This document shows positions 10,423 through 19,900 of a DNA stretch of 64,000 bases, in pieces (positions within the stretch are counted from its first letter, which is position 1; each line of letters begins with the position of its first letter). The stretch covers positions 10,705 to 74,704 of the forward strand of contig JADKDN010000010.1 of assembly GCA_016718345.1 (NCBI GenBank), given 5' to 3'. The position numbers were made by a program, and so were the translations under genes. This stretch comes from Flavobacterium sp. (GTDB lineage: Bacteria > Bacteroidota > Bacteroidia > Flavobacteriales > Flavobacteriaceae). The notes beneath the pieces were generated by a model. That model searched no databases. It was not told where the DNA came from and saw only the letters and a list, made by a program, of their open reading frames with translations.

Positions 10423-11477
10423 TTACATTTTTATAACAATCCCATTTGGTTTTCTTCCAACATTGATTGTTTTTGTTACAGAATGATTAGTGGTATTGAC
10501 AACAGAGACTGTATTAGCAGTTTGATTGGTTACATAAGCTGTATTATCGTCTGTTGTGAATGCAATTGCATGTGCACCAGCACCAGTATTAAATGAGCTT
10601 CCGTGCATCCACATATTCATTCCTGCATCCCAAGTCCAATAATGCACTTTTCCTGCCATTGGATCTGAAACCCAAAGTTCATTTTTAGGACCGTTATATG
10701 ACGCTATTCCGGGCATGAAACCTAAAGTAATTGTTTCATCTACTGAGTTTGTTGCTACATCAATTACAGAAATAGTTTGTCCATCTTCATTATCAACATA
10801 CATTTTATTATTACTTCCTGTCCAAGCACCAACAGGATTGTCACCAACAGGTAATTCTGTTATGATTGCTTTTGTGGAAGTGTTTATGATAGTTATAGTA
10901 TCATCATCACCATTTGCTACATATGCTTTTGTACCATCTGATGAAAATGTAAGTTCTGCTGCCATCATTCCCACATTAATAGTATTTAATAATGCATTTG
11001 AAGTAGCATCATAAACCAAAACTTTACTAATCATTTCATCCATTTGAGGCACCCAAATTTCATTGCCATTTGGAGAGTAAATAGAGTTATGGTTCATTAA
11101 TGGTAGGTTGATATTTTTAACTATAGAACCATTCATGGCATCGATAACCAATAATTTTCCTTTCATTCCAGAGGTGTTTAATCCGAATGTCCTGCACTCA
11201 AATCCATTCCTGGAACACCAATTGCTAAATGTTTTGGTGTGATGAAATGTGATGTGCATTACATTATCATATCCTGAACCGTTCCCATTAATGGTATGGG
11301 TTCCAGTTACTTCATTGGTACTTAGTTTAATAACGAAACTGTGGCATCTTCGCCATTGACTATGTAAGCAGCAGGATAATTAACATTTAATGTCATATCC
11401 ATAGTATCATCATTTTTATTACAAGAAGTGAATAGTATTGCTCCAACGAATGAAGCTATTATTGATAAATTTTTCAT
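10423..11477 (-). CDS. Met-rich YVTN-type beta-propeller lipoprotein, frame broken three times
   Basis: The repaired protein has about 351 residues. The true start is at 11477, giving a lipoprotein signal (FVGAILFTSC). Three one-base errors lie in the first third: a short run at 11326-11328 (one base missing), a run of four at 11232-11235 (one extra) and a CC at 11183-11184 (one missing). The rest forms repeated 40-residue blades (TITIINTSTKAIITELPVG, TISVIDVATNSVDETITLG) of a seven-blade-type propeller. Several Met and His residues cluster in GMNMWMHG and in PLMNHN. In a copper island such a surface could bind Cu(I), but this is inference; ligand or enzyme activity is unknown. Confidence 0.65.
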
Positions 11478-11493
11478 TTATAGTTTTTTTAGA

Positions 11494-12349
11494 TTATTTA
11501 ATAGTTTCTACTGTTTTACCACAACTTAACATCATGGAACCATAATACGGATTTTTGACTGCATTTTCTTTGCTTAACCAATTGGCACCTTTACCATCGT
11601 TGAACATTGGACAGAATTGATAGTACACCGGAGTTTCATATTTAGAAACTTTAATTAGTGCATAAATGTCTTTGATAGTGAAGTGAAATGATCGCGCTGG
11701 TGTTTGATGTCTTTGGTATCGGCAATATGTTCAGCATCTTCTTTGATTAGATTTACAACTTTCATCCACACCATGTGAACTTCCATTTCGAGTTTGTCCA
11801 TTTTGACATTGTTTACAGCTGCCAAAAGTTCTTTTGAAGCTAAAGCTGTTTTGGTTCCGTCAGAGGTGATTAAAGCATCTTTCAATAAAAATAATTATCA
11901 AATACTGCTTTAATTGATTTTCTTTTAATTACTGTTGTAGGTATCTGAATTATTATTGTGATTAGAATGGTCTTCGTTGCAACAGTAGCGTTTTCTTCTT
12001 TACAGGAACTTTTGCCACTCTATCATATTGACAACAACCGTGAAGATTATTATAGACATCATCGGAGCGAGAAATTTATCACTATCGTACCCAACGAGCG
12101 CAATTCTTTTTAGTATTTCGTCTTGATTTGTCTTTGCATCATAAGTTATTGTTGCCATTTGGTATCTTTATTCCAATCGACAGAAGCAATTTTTTAATAG
12201 TTCCTGCTTTTTTCGATTTTGGTTTCGCACATACCGCAGTTTCCATAAACTTTAACTGTTTCGGTTTTTGAATTTTTTATTTGTGCATTGATAGCAGTAG
12301 ATAGCAACATTACAGCTGCTACCATTATTTTTAAAAATGAATTTTTCAT
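11494..12349 (-). CDS. HMA domain fused to DUF3347, about ten frame breaks
   Basis: No long open frame survives, yet a continuous protein of about 287 residues is restored by nine added bases and one removed base, nearly all in homopolymers. It reads as signal peptide (MVAAVMLLSTAINAQ), an HMA domain with GNCGMCETKIEKAG, a tail with HGCCQYDRVA, a His/Asn linker (DHSNHNNNSDTYNSN), then DUF3347 (AVFDNYFLLKDALITSDG to GSMMLSCGKTVETIK). The inferred break points are near 11672, 11889, 11910, 11928, 11975, 12000, 12063, 12159, 12193 and 12208. Two separate genes are less likely because no good start precedes the DUF3347 part. The role is probably periplasmic copper or mercury-type metal binding. 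Confidence 0.6.
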
Positions 12350-12384
12350 TTTAAATAAGGAATTAGTAATCAAAGTAATTTACC

Positions 12385-12400
12385 TTGATTGATTGATTGA
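12385..12400. repeat. Four tandem TTGA tetramers
   Basis: The 195-base gap between the HMA-DUF3347 gene and the Cys-rich gene holds TTGA repeated four times, about 40 bases upstream of the former's start. It could be a slippage site, but such short tracts also arise by chance in AT-rich DNA. I see no other structure in this gap. Confidence 0.4.
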
Positions 12401-12544
12401 TAAAATAAATTTGAGATAATTACAGCTATAAGATAAATGATACTGCAACATGAAAATGGTGTAGTAAAATGTTTCTAAAACTGTTGTGAATTGGATAGCA
12501 AAACGCTATGAATTTGACACACTTATGGCTGTCAAAATTTGGAT

Positions 12545-12922
12545 TTAGCTTATTTTAGGAATTAGCCAAATGAAATAAAACCCATCAGAGATTGATGGTG
12601 TTGTGTATGAAAATTTAACTTTCTCGATTGAAGAATAGCTAAACATGTAATTTTTAAAATTAATTTCAGATAAAAAGCTTACTGAAGAAGTTGGACACGT
12701 TGAAGAACAACCACATTTTGAGTGACCGCAATTGCCTTTACATCCTTTGTGGTCTTTATCTTTTGAATTTTCATCACCGCAGCAACTCTTTTTTTCTGCG
12801 TTATTGGATGAAATTTCTTTTTTGCACGAACTCTTTTCTGAACCTTTACCACAAGCCATAGCAGTATTAGGGATGAGGAACATGCCTAATAAAACTACAA
12901 GTATCATGTGGTATTTGTTCAT
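12545..12922 (-). CDS. Small secreted Cys-rich protein
   Basis: 125 residues from the ATG at 12922; a TTG 21 bases upstream is in frame but would spoil the signal peptide (MILVVLLGMFLIPNTAMA). The mature N-terminus is packed with Cys, Lys and Gly (ACGKGSEKSSCKKE, KKSCCGDENS, KGCKGNCGHSKCGCSSTC), about eleven Cys within 60 residues, resembling a metal-sequestering tail. The C-terminus (SVSFLSEINFKNYMF onward) is hydrophobic-aromatic, a pattern often seen in Bacteroidota proteins next to efflux genes. It follows the P1B ATPase gene. No family name is certain. Confidence 0.6.
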   Translation of the reverse strand: MNKYHMILVVLLGMFLIPNTAMACGKGSEKSSCKKEISSNNAEKKSCCGDENSKDKDHKGCKGNCGHSKCGCSSTCPTSSVSFLSEINFKNYMFSYSSIEKVKFSYTTPSISDGFYFIWLIPKIS

Positions 12923-12981
12923 ATATCTATTAAAACAGTACAAATTTAGCTAAAAATTATTGCATTATGTTAAAATTGATG

Positions 12982-14973
12982 TTAAAATCTCATTCTCTGA
13001 ATTCTAACTGCGTTTAAAATAGCTAATAAAGCTACTCCTACATCGGCAAAAACGGCTTCCCACATTGTGGCTAAACCACCTGCACCAAGTACTAAAACTA
13101 TTGTTTTTACAGCAAATGCTAAAATAATATTTTGCCAAACAATTTTCTTGGTTTGTTTGCCAATATTGATAGCCATTGGAATTTTTGAAGGCATGTCATC
13201 TTGAATAACCACATCGGCAGTTTCTATAGTGGTATCGCTTCCTAAACCGCCCATTGCAATACCAACGTTGCTTAATGCTACTACTGGTGCATCGTTTACG
13301 CCATCGCCTACAAAACAAACGGTTTCATTTTTGGCAATGATTTCTTTGACTTTATTTACTTTATCTTCGGGAAGTAAATCTCCAAAAGCATTTGTAATTC
13401 CGAGTGATTTTGCTACAAACTGCACTACGGTATTTTTATCGCCACTTAACATTATGGTTTTTATACCTAGTGCTTTTAGTTTATCTATTGTGATTTGTGC
13501 ATCTTCTTTAATGCTGTCGGCAATAGTTAGATAACCTACGAATTTTTTATCGTAAGCTACAGCAATTAAGGTATAAACGATACTGGTTGGATCAATATCA
13601 TACGAAATAGAAAATTTATCCATTAGTTTGAAATTTCCAACCAATAATTCATTTCCGTTTACTATGGCTTTAAGTCCGTGTCCTGAAATTTCTTCTACGT
13701 CTTTTAAAATAATGGTACTATCAATTTTTCCAACATATTGATGAATGGCTGTTGCAACCGGATGTGTACTTTGACTTTCTAAGGCATTGACCAATTGCAG
13801 TATTTCGGTTTGATTAAAATCGGAATTAAAAACGACTTCTTGCACTTTGAAAACACCTTCGGTCATTGTGCCTGTTTTGTCCATTACGACGTTTTGAATG
13901 GAAGCCATTACATCGAGGAAATTACTTCCTTTGAATAAAATTCCGTTTTTAGAAGCAGCTCCAATTCCGCCAAAATATCCTAACGGAATACTAATAACTA
14001 AAGCACAAGGACACGAAATAACCAAGAAAACCAAGGCACGATACAGCCAATCTCTAAAAATATAATTATCTACAAAAAGAATTGGAACTACACAAATTAA
14101 GATGGCTAAAAGCACCACAATTGGTGTGTAAATCTTGGCAAATTTGCGTATGAATAATTCAGTTGGTGCTTTTTTTGCTGTTGCATCTTGTACCATTTCA
14201 AGTATTTTTGACAGTTTGCTATCGGTATAAGCGGTTGTAACTTTTACTTGACAAACCGAATTTAAGTTTATCATTCCTGCTAAAACCGTTTCGCCTTTTG
14301 CTTTGGTGTCGGGTTTACTTTCACCTGTAAGTGCTGCTGTATTAAATGAAGCTGTATCGGAAAGTAATTCGCCATCTAAACCCAATTTTTCGCCTGCTTT
14401 GAGTTGGATAATATCTCCAATTTTAGCTGTTGCTGCTTTGATTGTTTTGGCTACATTATTTTCTAAAATAGTAACTTCATCTGGTCTTTGGTCGAGTAAG
14501 GATTTTATATTTGCTTTGGCTCTTTGAACTGCAAGTGTTTGAAAGACTTCGCCAACAGCATAAAACAGCATCACGGCAACACCCTCTGGAAATTCTGCGA
14601 TGGCAAATGCTCCAATAGTTGCAATACTCATTAACAAAAATTCTGAAAATATCTCTCCTTTCTTTATAGCAACAAAAGCTTCTTTGATTACAGGAAAACC
14701 AACTGGTGCATAAGCAACAACATACCATATAATTCGTACCCAACCTGTAAACCACGATTGTGGAAAGTAATTATCGAAACCAATGGCAACCATTAACAAA
14801 ACAAAACTTATGATTGCTGGTAGGAACATTTGAAACGTTGACTTTTCTTCGTTGGAATGGTTGTGGTCGTGTCCGTCATCATCAGAATGATTATCGGGTT
14901 TTTTATTTATTTTTTCTTCTAATGTGCAACAAAGTTGTTTTCCTTGTGCATCGTATTTGTGTTGATGTTTCAT
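12982..14973 (-). CDS. P1B-type heavy-metal ATPase (Zn/Cd/Co group)
   Basis: 663 residues. ATP-driven export of metal ions from the cytoplasm to the periplasm. The N-terminus is short and rich in His, Asp and Cys (CCTLEE; DDDGHDHNHS) instead of carrying an HMA domain. Visible motifs are TGES (about 216-219), the ion-pathway motif CPC (321-323), DKTGT with the phosphorylated Asp (about 365-369) and GDGVND in the hinge. The CPC and His-rich N-terminus fit ZntA/CadA-like pumps for Zn(II) or Cd(II). It ends the run DUF3703-ATPase and would feed metal to the periplasmic RND systems. No frame break. Confidence 0.85.
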   Translation of the reverse strand: MKHQHKYDAQGKQLCCTLEEKINKKPDNHSDDDGHDHNHSNEEKSTFQMFLPAIISFVLLMVAIGFDNYFPQSWFTGWVRIIWYVVAYAPVGFPVIKEAFVAIKKGEIFSEFLLMSIATIGAFAIAEFPEGVAVMLFYAVGEVFQTLAVQRAKANIKSLLDQRPDEVTILENNVAKTIKAATAKIGDIIQLKAGEKLGLDGELLSDTASFNTAALTGESKPDTKAKGETVLAGMINLNSVCQVKVTTAYTDSKLSKILEMVQDATAKKAPTELFIRKFAKIYTPIVVLLAILICVVPILFVDNYIFRDWLYRALVFLVISCPCALVISIPLGYFGGIGAASKNGILFKGSNFLDVMASIQNVVMDKTGTMTEGVFKVQEVVFNSDFNQTEILQLVNALESQSTHPVATAIHQYVGKIDSTIILKDVEEISGHGLKAIVNGNELLVGNFKLMDKFSISYDIDPTSIVYTLIAVAYDKKFVGYLTIADSIKEDAQITIDKLKALGIKTIMLSGDKNTVVQFVAKSLGITNAFGDLLPEDKVNKVKEIIAKNETVCFVGDGVNDAPVVALSNVGIAMGGLGSDTTIETADVVIQDDMPSKIPMAINIGKQTKKIVWQNIILAFAVKTIVLVLGAGGLATMWEAVFADVGVALLAILNAVRIQRMRF

Positions 14974-14983
14974 AATTCAATTA

Positions 14984-15349
14984 TTAAGAATTTGAATTTA
15001 TTATTTTTTGTATGTCTTTTGGAATTTCCATTGGTTTTAAAGGTGGCACGTTTGCACCACCAGTATTACCAACAGGAATATGTCCAACAAATGATTTTAC
15101 ACCACCTATCAATAATCTTGGTATTTGACCAATTACCTCATTTGTACTTTTAATCTTAATACCAAATTGTAACATTTTCCAATGTACAAATGTATGCTCG
15201 CATGGATATTTTTGAGCTATTATATGTGCACGTTCCAAATGATGCCAAGCATTTTGAAAATCATTTAGTTGTAAATTATCCTTAACTAATTCTAACTCTT
15301 TTTGATAAAAAGGAATTAGCTTATTTGGCATTATCGTATTAAATTTCAT
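14984..15349 (-). CDS. DUF3703 family protein
   Basis: 121 residues, no signal peptide. The N-terminal half is helical with a Cys and several His (NAWHHLERAHIIAQKYPCEHTFVHW), and the C-terminus is a Gly/Pro-rich tail (VGNTGGANVPPLKPMEIP). This matches what I know of the DUF3703 family, which occurs beside metal-resistance genes; its biochemical function is not established. The His/Cys cluster could bind metal. An alternative start at 15331 (MPNKLIPF) may be the family start. It lies between an HMA protein and the P1B ATPase with almost no spacing. Confidence 0.7.
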   Translation of the reverse strand: MKFNTIMPNKLIPFYQKELELVKDNLQLNDFQNAWHHLERAHIIAQKYPCEHTFVHWKMLQFGIKIKSTNEVIGQIPRLLIGGVKSFVGHIPVGNTGGANVPPLKPMEIPKDIQKIINSNS

Positions 15350-15351
15350 GA

Positions 15352-15706
15352 CTAAGCTTTACAACAACCATCTAAACTTTCATACGCTTTTGGATCTGCT
15401 TTTACTTCATCTGCATCATAACCTAATTTAGAGATACCTTCTTTAATTGTTTGTAAAGTAGTTTTCTTTGAATTGTAATAGATTGTAAAAGTCATCGCTT
15501 TATCATCTAACTCATACATTTTTATTCCTTTTATTTTAAGCATTTCTGTTTTGAATTTTAAACCAACGTTTCACATTCTTTACAATGGTCGCAATGAAAG
15601 AAAGTTTTTATGACTGCTTTTTGAGTAGTTTTTGTGCTGAAACTAGATTTGTTGAAAAAAATACTATTGCTAAAAAAGCGATTGATTTTAAAATTGAATT
15701 TTTCAT
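15352..15706 (-). CDS. Secreted HMA-like metal-binding protein, frame broken twice
   Basis: The repaired protein has 118 residues. A signal peptide (SIAFLAIVFFSTNLVSAQ) is followed by TFFHCDHCKECENVGLKFKTEM, an HMA-type alpha/beta fold with extra Cys and His, and a C-terminal DGCCKA. Two one-base deletions in A runs of the coding strand, between 15544 and 15640, hide the N-terminal half; the rest is open from 15543. Its place between CzcB and DUF3703 and the Cys/His pattern suggest a periplasmic metal chaperone. The metal cannot be told from sequence. Confidence 0.65.
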
Positions 15707-15731
15707 GTTATTTATTTTAAATTATTATTTA

Positions 15732-16982
15732 TTAATGTTCGTGTTCGCCACCACCTTTTGATGTTGCCAGCAAGTAGAAAGCTCCTTTAATTACTATTTT
15801 TGCATTGGCAGGAATTTCTTCAACTAATTTTATTTCAGTATATCCTAAATCGGTTGTTCCTGGTATTACTTCGATGGCTTTAAAGTGAATTTCGTTGTGT
15901 TCTTCCTCTTCGCCTTCAGCGTGCTCATTATGTGCTTCGCCCTCTTTGTGATTGTGTTCTTCTTCTTTTACTTTTGGAGTTTCTTCTTGGTGTTCTTCTT
16001 GAATGTAAATGTAATATTTGTCTCCATTTCTAACAATAGCATCTTTTGGCAAAGCTTGAACTGTTTGATTAGTAATGTTGATATTAGCCGCTACATACAT
16101 TCCGGAAATTAAATCTTTAGCATCGCTTGGATTGATTTTGGCGTGAACTGCAACGGTTTTACTTTCGTTAGAAAATGATTTATTGATACCGAATATTTTT
16201 CCTTTTATTGATTTATTGGATTGATTGGTAAGTACAAAATCGACTTCTTGACCAACGGAAATTTTACCTAAATCTTTTTCAAACACATTCAAATCTAAGT
16301 GCATTTGGCTGTTATCGACTACTTCAAAAAGAGTAACTCCGGTTTCTGCAAACGCTCCTTTGGTGATGCTAATTTTACCCACATAACCACTTATCGGCGA
16401 AACAATCGGAATTAAAGAAGTGCTGCCTTTTAAACTAACATTCAACGCTTGTAGTTTATTTTTTGCTGCTTGTGCTTTTGCTTTTTCAACTGCTAATTTT
16501 GACTTAACTTCTTGAAACGTTTTACGAGGATTTACATTTTCATCGCTCAATGTTTTTTGGCGGTTGTATTCTAATTGTAGGTATTCAATGTTTGCAATAG
16601 CCGAATTGTAATCTTCTTGCATTTCGGTTACTTCAAGGTTTTGGATGGTTGCTAATGTTTTCCCTTTTACCACATAAGTGCCTTCTAACACATAAATATC
16701 TTTTACGACACCACCAATTAAGGTTGATATATTTGCCATATTCTGAGGTGGAACAGCAGTATATCCGTTTGCTTTGATTACCGTATTGAGGTTTTTCATT
16801 ACGATAGTTCCTGTTTCCATACCAATGGTTTTGAATTGCGCTTCTGTTAGTGCTACTTCGGTTTCCGATTTTTCTTCTTCGTGTGTTTCTTCGGTTTTCT
16901 TTTCGCCGCAAGAAGTAAAAAGTATTAATACAAGAGTATTAAGTATTAAGAAAAACTTCGATTTTGATTTTATATTTTTCAT
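15732..16982 (-). CDS. CzcB-type RND adaptor with His/Glu-rich tail
   Basis: 416 residues. The lipoprotein signal ends at LFTSC, then comes an acidic stretch (EKKTEETHEEEKSETE) and a HlyD-type core. Between about residues 335 and 370 an inserted segment is very rich in His and Glu (HNHKEGEAHNEHAEGEEEEHNE), and the protein ends in GGGEHEH; such tails are common in Zn/Co/Cd systems. It is the partner of the CzcA-TolC gene that ends 11 bases upstream. The codons for the signal peptide contain the same 16-base heptad repeat found in an intercistronic spacer at 37658. Confidence 0.85.
   Translation of the reverse strand: MKNIKSKSKFFLILNTLVLILFTSCGEKKTEETHEEEKSETEVALTEAQFKTIGMETGTIVMKNLNTVIKANGYTAVPPQNMANISTLIGGVVKDIYVLEGTYVVKGKTLATIQNLEVTEMQEDYNSAIANIEYLQLEYNRQKTLSDENVNPRKTFQEVKSKLAVEKAKAQAAKNKLQALNVSLKGSTSLIPIVSPISGYVGKISITKGAFAETGVTLFEVVDNSQMHLDLNVFEKDLGKISVGQEVDFVLTNQSNKSIKGKIFGINKSFSNESKTVAVHAKINPSDAKDLISGMYVAANINITNQTVQALPKDAIVRNGDKYYIYIQEEHQEETPKVKEEEHNHKEGEAHNEHAEGEEEEHNEIHFKAIEVIPGTTDLGYTEIKLVEEIPANAKIVIKGAFYLLATSKGGGEHEH
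16935..16950. repeat. 16-base copy of the GTATTAA heptad repeat inside a coding region
   Basis: Two overlapping AGTATTAAG units form a 16-mer identical to the one at 37658-37673, which lies in a spacer of the RND operon. Here the other strand encodes part of the CzcB signal peptide (Leu, Asn, Thr, Leu). Confidence 0.5.
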
Positions 16983-16993
16983 ATTATTGAATA

Positions 16994-19900
16994 TTAATTA
17001 TTGTTGAAAGATGGAAATTGCAATTGAATAACACTTTGATTATAGGTATTAACAGCTTCTGCGTTTTGCTTTTTAATATCAATGGCTTGGTTTAAAAAAC
17101 TGATGTAAGTCCAATAACTCATATCGCCATTGGCGTAGCTCTTTTGTGCCGTTGTAATAATTTGGTCTGCATATTGCAATCCTTCGTTTTGGTAATACGC
17201 CACTGCTTTTTTTTGTTTTTCAAACTCGTTTTGTAGTTCCTCTTTTGTAGTTTTAAAGTCAGTTTGCTTTTATCCAATTCTAATTGCGATTGCGAAATAC
17301 TTATCTGCGAAGCTTTCGCTTTAGCGGTATTTGCTCCACCAAATAAAGGAATTTGTACACCAGCAGTAAATCCTTGAAAATACGATTTTGTTTCAATGGT
17401 TTGCCCGAAATAACCTAATCCTAGCCTCGGTGTACGCATTGCTTTGAATGTATTAGCTTCTTTTTGATATACCGAAATTTGTTGGGTGTAGAAATCGTTT
17501 ACTAGTCCTTGTACTTTATCTTCATTTGCTAAAGAAGTAGTAATATATTTCAATGGTGTTGTATCATCTGGAACTATATTTTCATTTGTTTGTATGAAAT
17601 ACTGCAATTGCTTTTGATACATAACCAAATCGTTTTCTAACTGCAACTTTTGAGTTTCAATTTCCTTTACTTTGGCTTTGGCACTTATTACTTCAATGTT
17701 TCCACTTTCGCCTGTATTGAAACGTAATTCTGCATTTTTTAGAAACTTAGTGTAGATTTCGTTTAGCTCATTGTTTAATTTTTGAATGGAAACGCCATAT
17801 AAATATTGATAATATGCCAAGGTCACTGCTTTCTCCAACTCATATTCAGATAATGCTTTTCTTTTCTCGGCTAATTTTGCTAGTTCCTCTTGCAATTGAC
17901 GGTTGGTTTTTGTGATTTTACCAATAGGACGGATCAACTTGGAACGCTGTTTTTTTGAGCACCGTTTGTTTTTCAATTTCCTTATCGGCTATTTTCAAAT
18001 CGATATTGTTCTTTTTGGCCAAGTCTATAGCTTGGACTAAAGTTACGGTTTGCTTATTTTGTGCAAATGAAAAGGTACTTACCAATAAAATGATTGTTGT
18101 TGCTATTGATTTTGCCATGTTTTTTTTTCTTTTAATTCCTTTCTCGAATAATAAATATAATATTGGTAAAACGATTAAGGTGAGTAATGTTGCCGAAAAT
18201 AATCCTCCAATAACTACGGTTGCTAATGGTTTTTGCACTTCGGCACCGCCACTTGTTGATAATGCCATTGGCAAAAATCCTAATGATGCTACTGCGGCTG
18301 TCATTAAAACTGGTCTAAGTCTTGTTTTTGTTCCGATTAAAACACGTTGTAATGGATCGGTTATTCCTTCTGATTTTAGTTGGTTGAAATAAGATATCAA
18401 TACAATTCCGTTTAAAACTGCTATACCAAACAACGCAATAAATCCAATTCCTGCCGAGATACTAAAAGGCATTCCTCTAATCCATAAAGCGAAAACGCCA
18501 CCAATTGCTGATAATGGAATGGCTGTGAAAATTAGCAATGACTGTTTGATACTATTGAATGTAAAAAAAGTAGCACCATAATCAAACCTAAAGCAATTGG
18601 CAAAGCGACTGATAGACGCTTGTTTGCCTCAACTAAATTTTCAAATTGACCACCATACGTAACATAATATCCAGCAGGAAGTTTAAAATTGGTTTCTAGT
18701 TTTTGTTGAATTTCTTCTACAACACTTTTGATATCACGACCACGAACATTTAAACCTACGGTAATTCTACGTTTTCCATCTTCACGAGAAACTTGAACTG
18801 GACCTTGTTCAAAATTGATAGAAGCCACTTGTGATAGCGGCACTTGCTGACCGTTTGGTAGCGGAATAAATAAATTACTTACATCAGTAATGTCACTACG
18901 ATTGTCTTTGTTTAACCGCACAACTACATCAAAACGTTTGCTTTCTTCGTAAATTTTACCAGCACTTTCGCCTGCAAAAGAAGAACGGATAATTTGATTG
19001 ATGTCGGCAATATTTAATCCATACAATGCAATTTTATTGTAATCATATTTCACAGTGATTTGTGGTAAGCCAGTTACTTTGTCTGCTTTTAAATCGCCAA
19101 TACCTTCAATTTTATTAATTTTTGAAATTAATTCGGTCGCTTTTGTATCCAGATTTTCTAAATCATCGCCAAAAATTTTAATGGCAATATCGCTTCTGCT
19201 TCCTGTCATCAATTCGTTGAAACGCATTTGAATGGGTTGAGAAATTTCGATATTCGCACCTGGAATGGCTTCCATTTCTTCTTTCATTAAGTTGGCTAAA
19301 TCCTCCCAATTGTCAGCAGATGTCCATTCGGATTTGTCTTTTAAAACAATAATCAAATCCTCACCTCCCATATTTTGAAAAACTACTACAGCCAAAACAA
19401 ATAATGCCAAAGAGATAGCCAAAACTGTTTTTTTCAATCGTAATGCTTTATCTAAAAACGGTGAGTAGATTTTTTCGAACCACGCCATCATTCTATCACT
19501 GAAATTGGGTTTGTGCTCGGTGTTTTTAGATAAAAACATCGCACTCATCATTGGAACATAAGTTAATGATAAAATGAATGCTCCGATAACTGCAAAGCCA
19601 ACTGTCATTGCCATTGGTTTGAACATTTTTCCTTCTGTTCCAACCAATGCGAAGATTGGTAAATACACTATTAAAATAATGATTTCTCCAAAAGCGGCAC
19701 TGTTTCGAATTTTTGAAGCCGATTTATATACTTCGCTATCCATTTCGGATTGGGTTAAGTTCTTTTGCCTTTTGAGTTTTTGTAAATGGTGCATCGTGGC
19801 TTCGACAATAATAACCGCACCATCGACTATAATACCGAAATCAATTGCTCCTAAACTCATTAAGTTGCCACTTACTCCAAAGTAATTCATCAGAATTACC

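Noticed and set aside
10423..11259. Beta-propeller gene starting at 11259
   Set aside because: That start has no signal peptide and begins in the wrong frame; the lipoprotein start at 11477 and three one-base repairs give a continuous protein.
18116..18118. Independent start of TolC at an internal ATG in the island fusion
   Set aside because: The run of nine A before this Met could be miscounted, and a run of eight would give a CzcA stop overlapping this start. But the paralogue at 30704 is fused without any Met at the join, so fusion is preferred; the point stays open for this copy.
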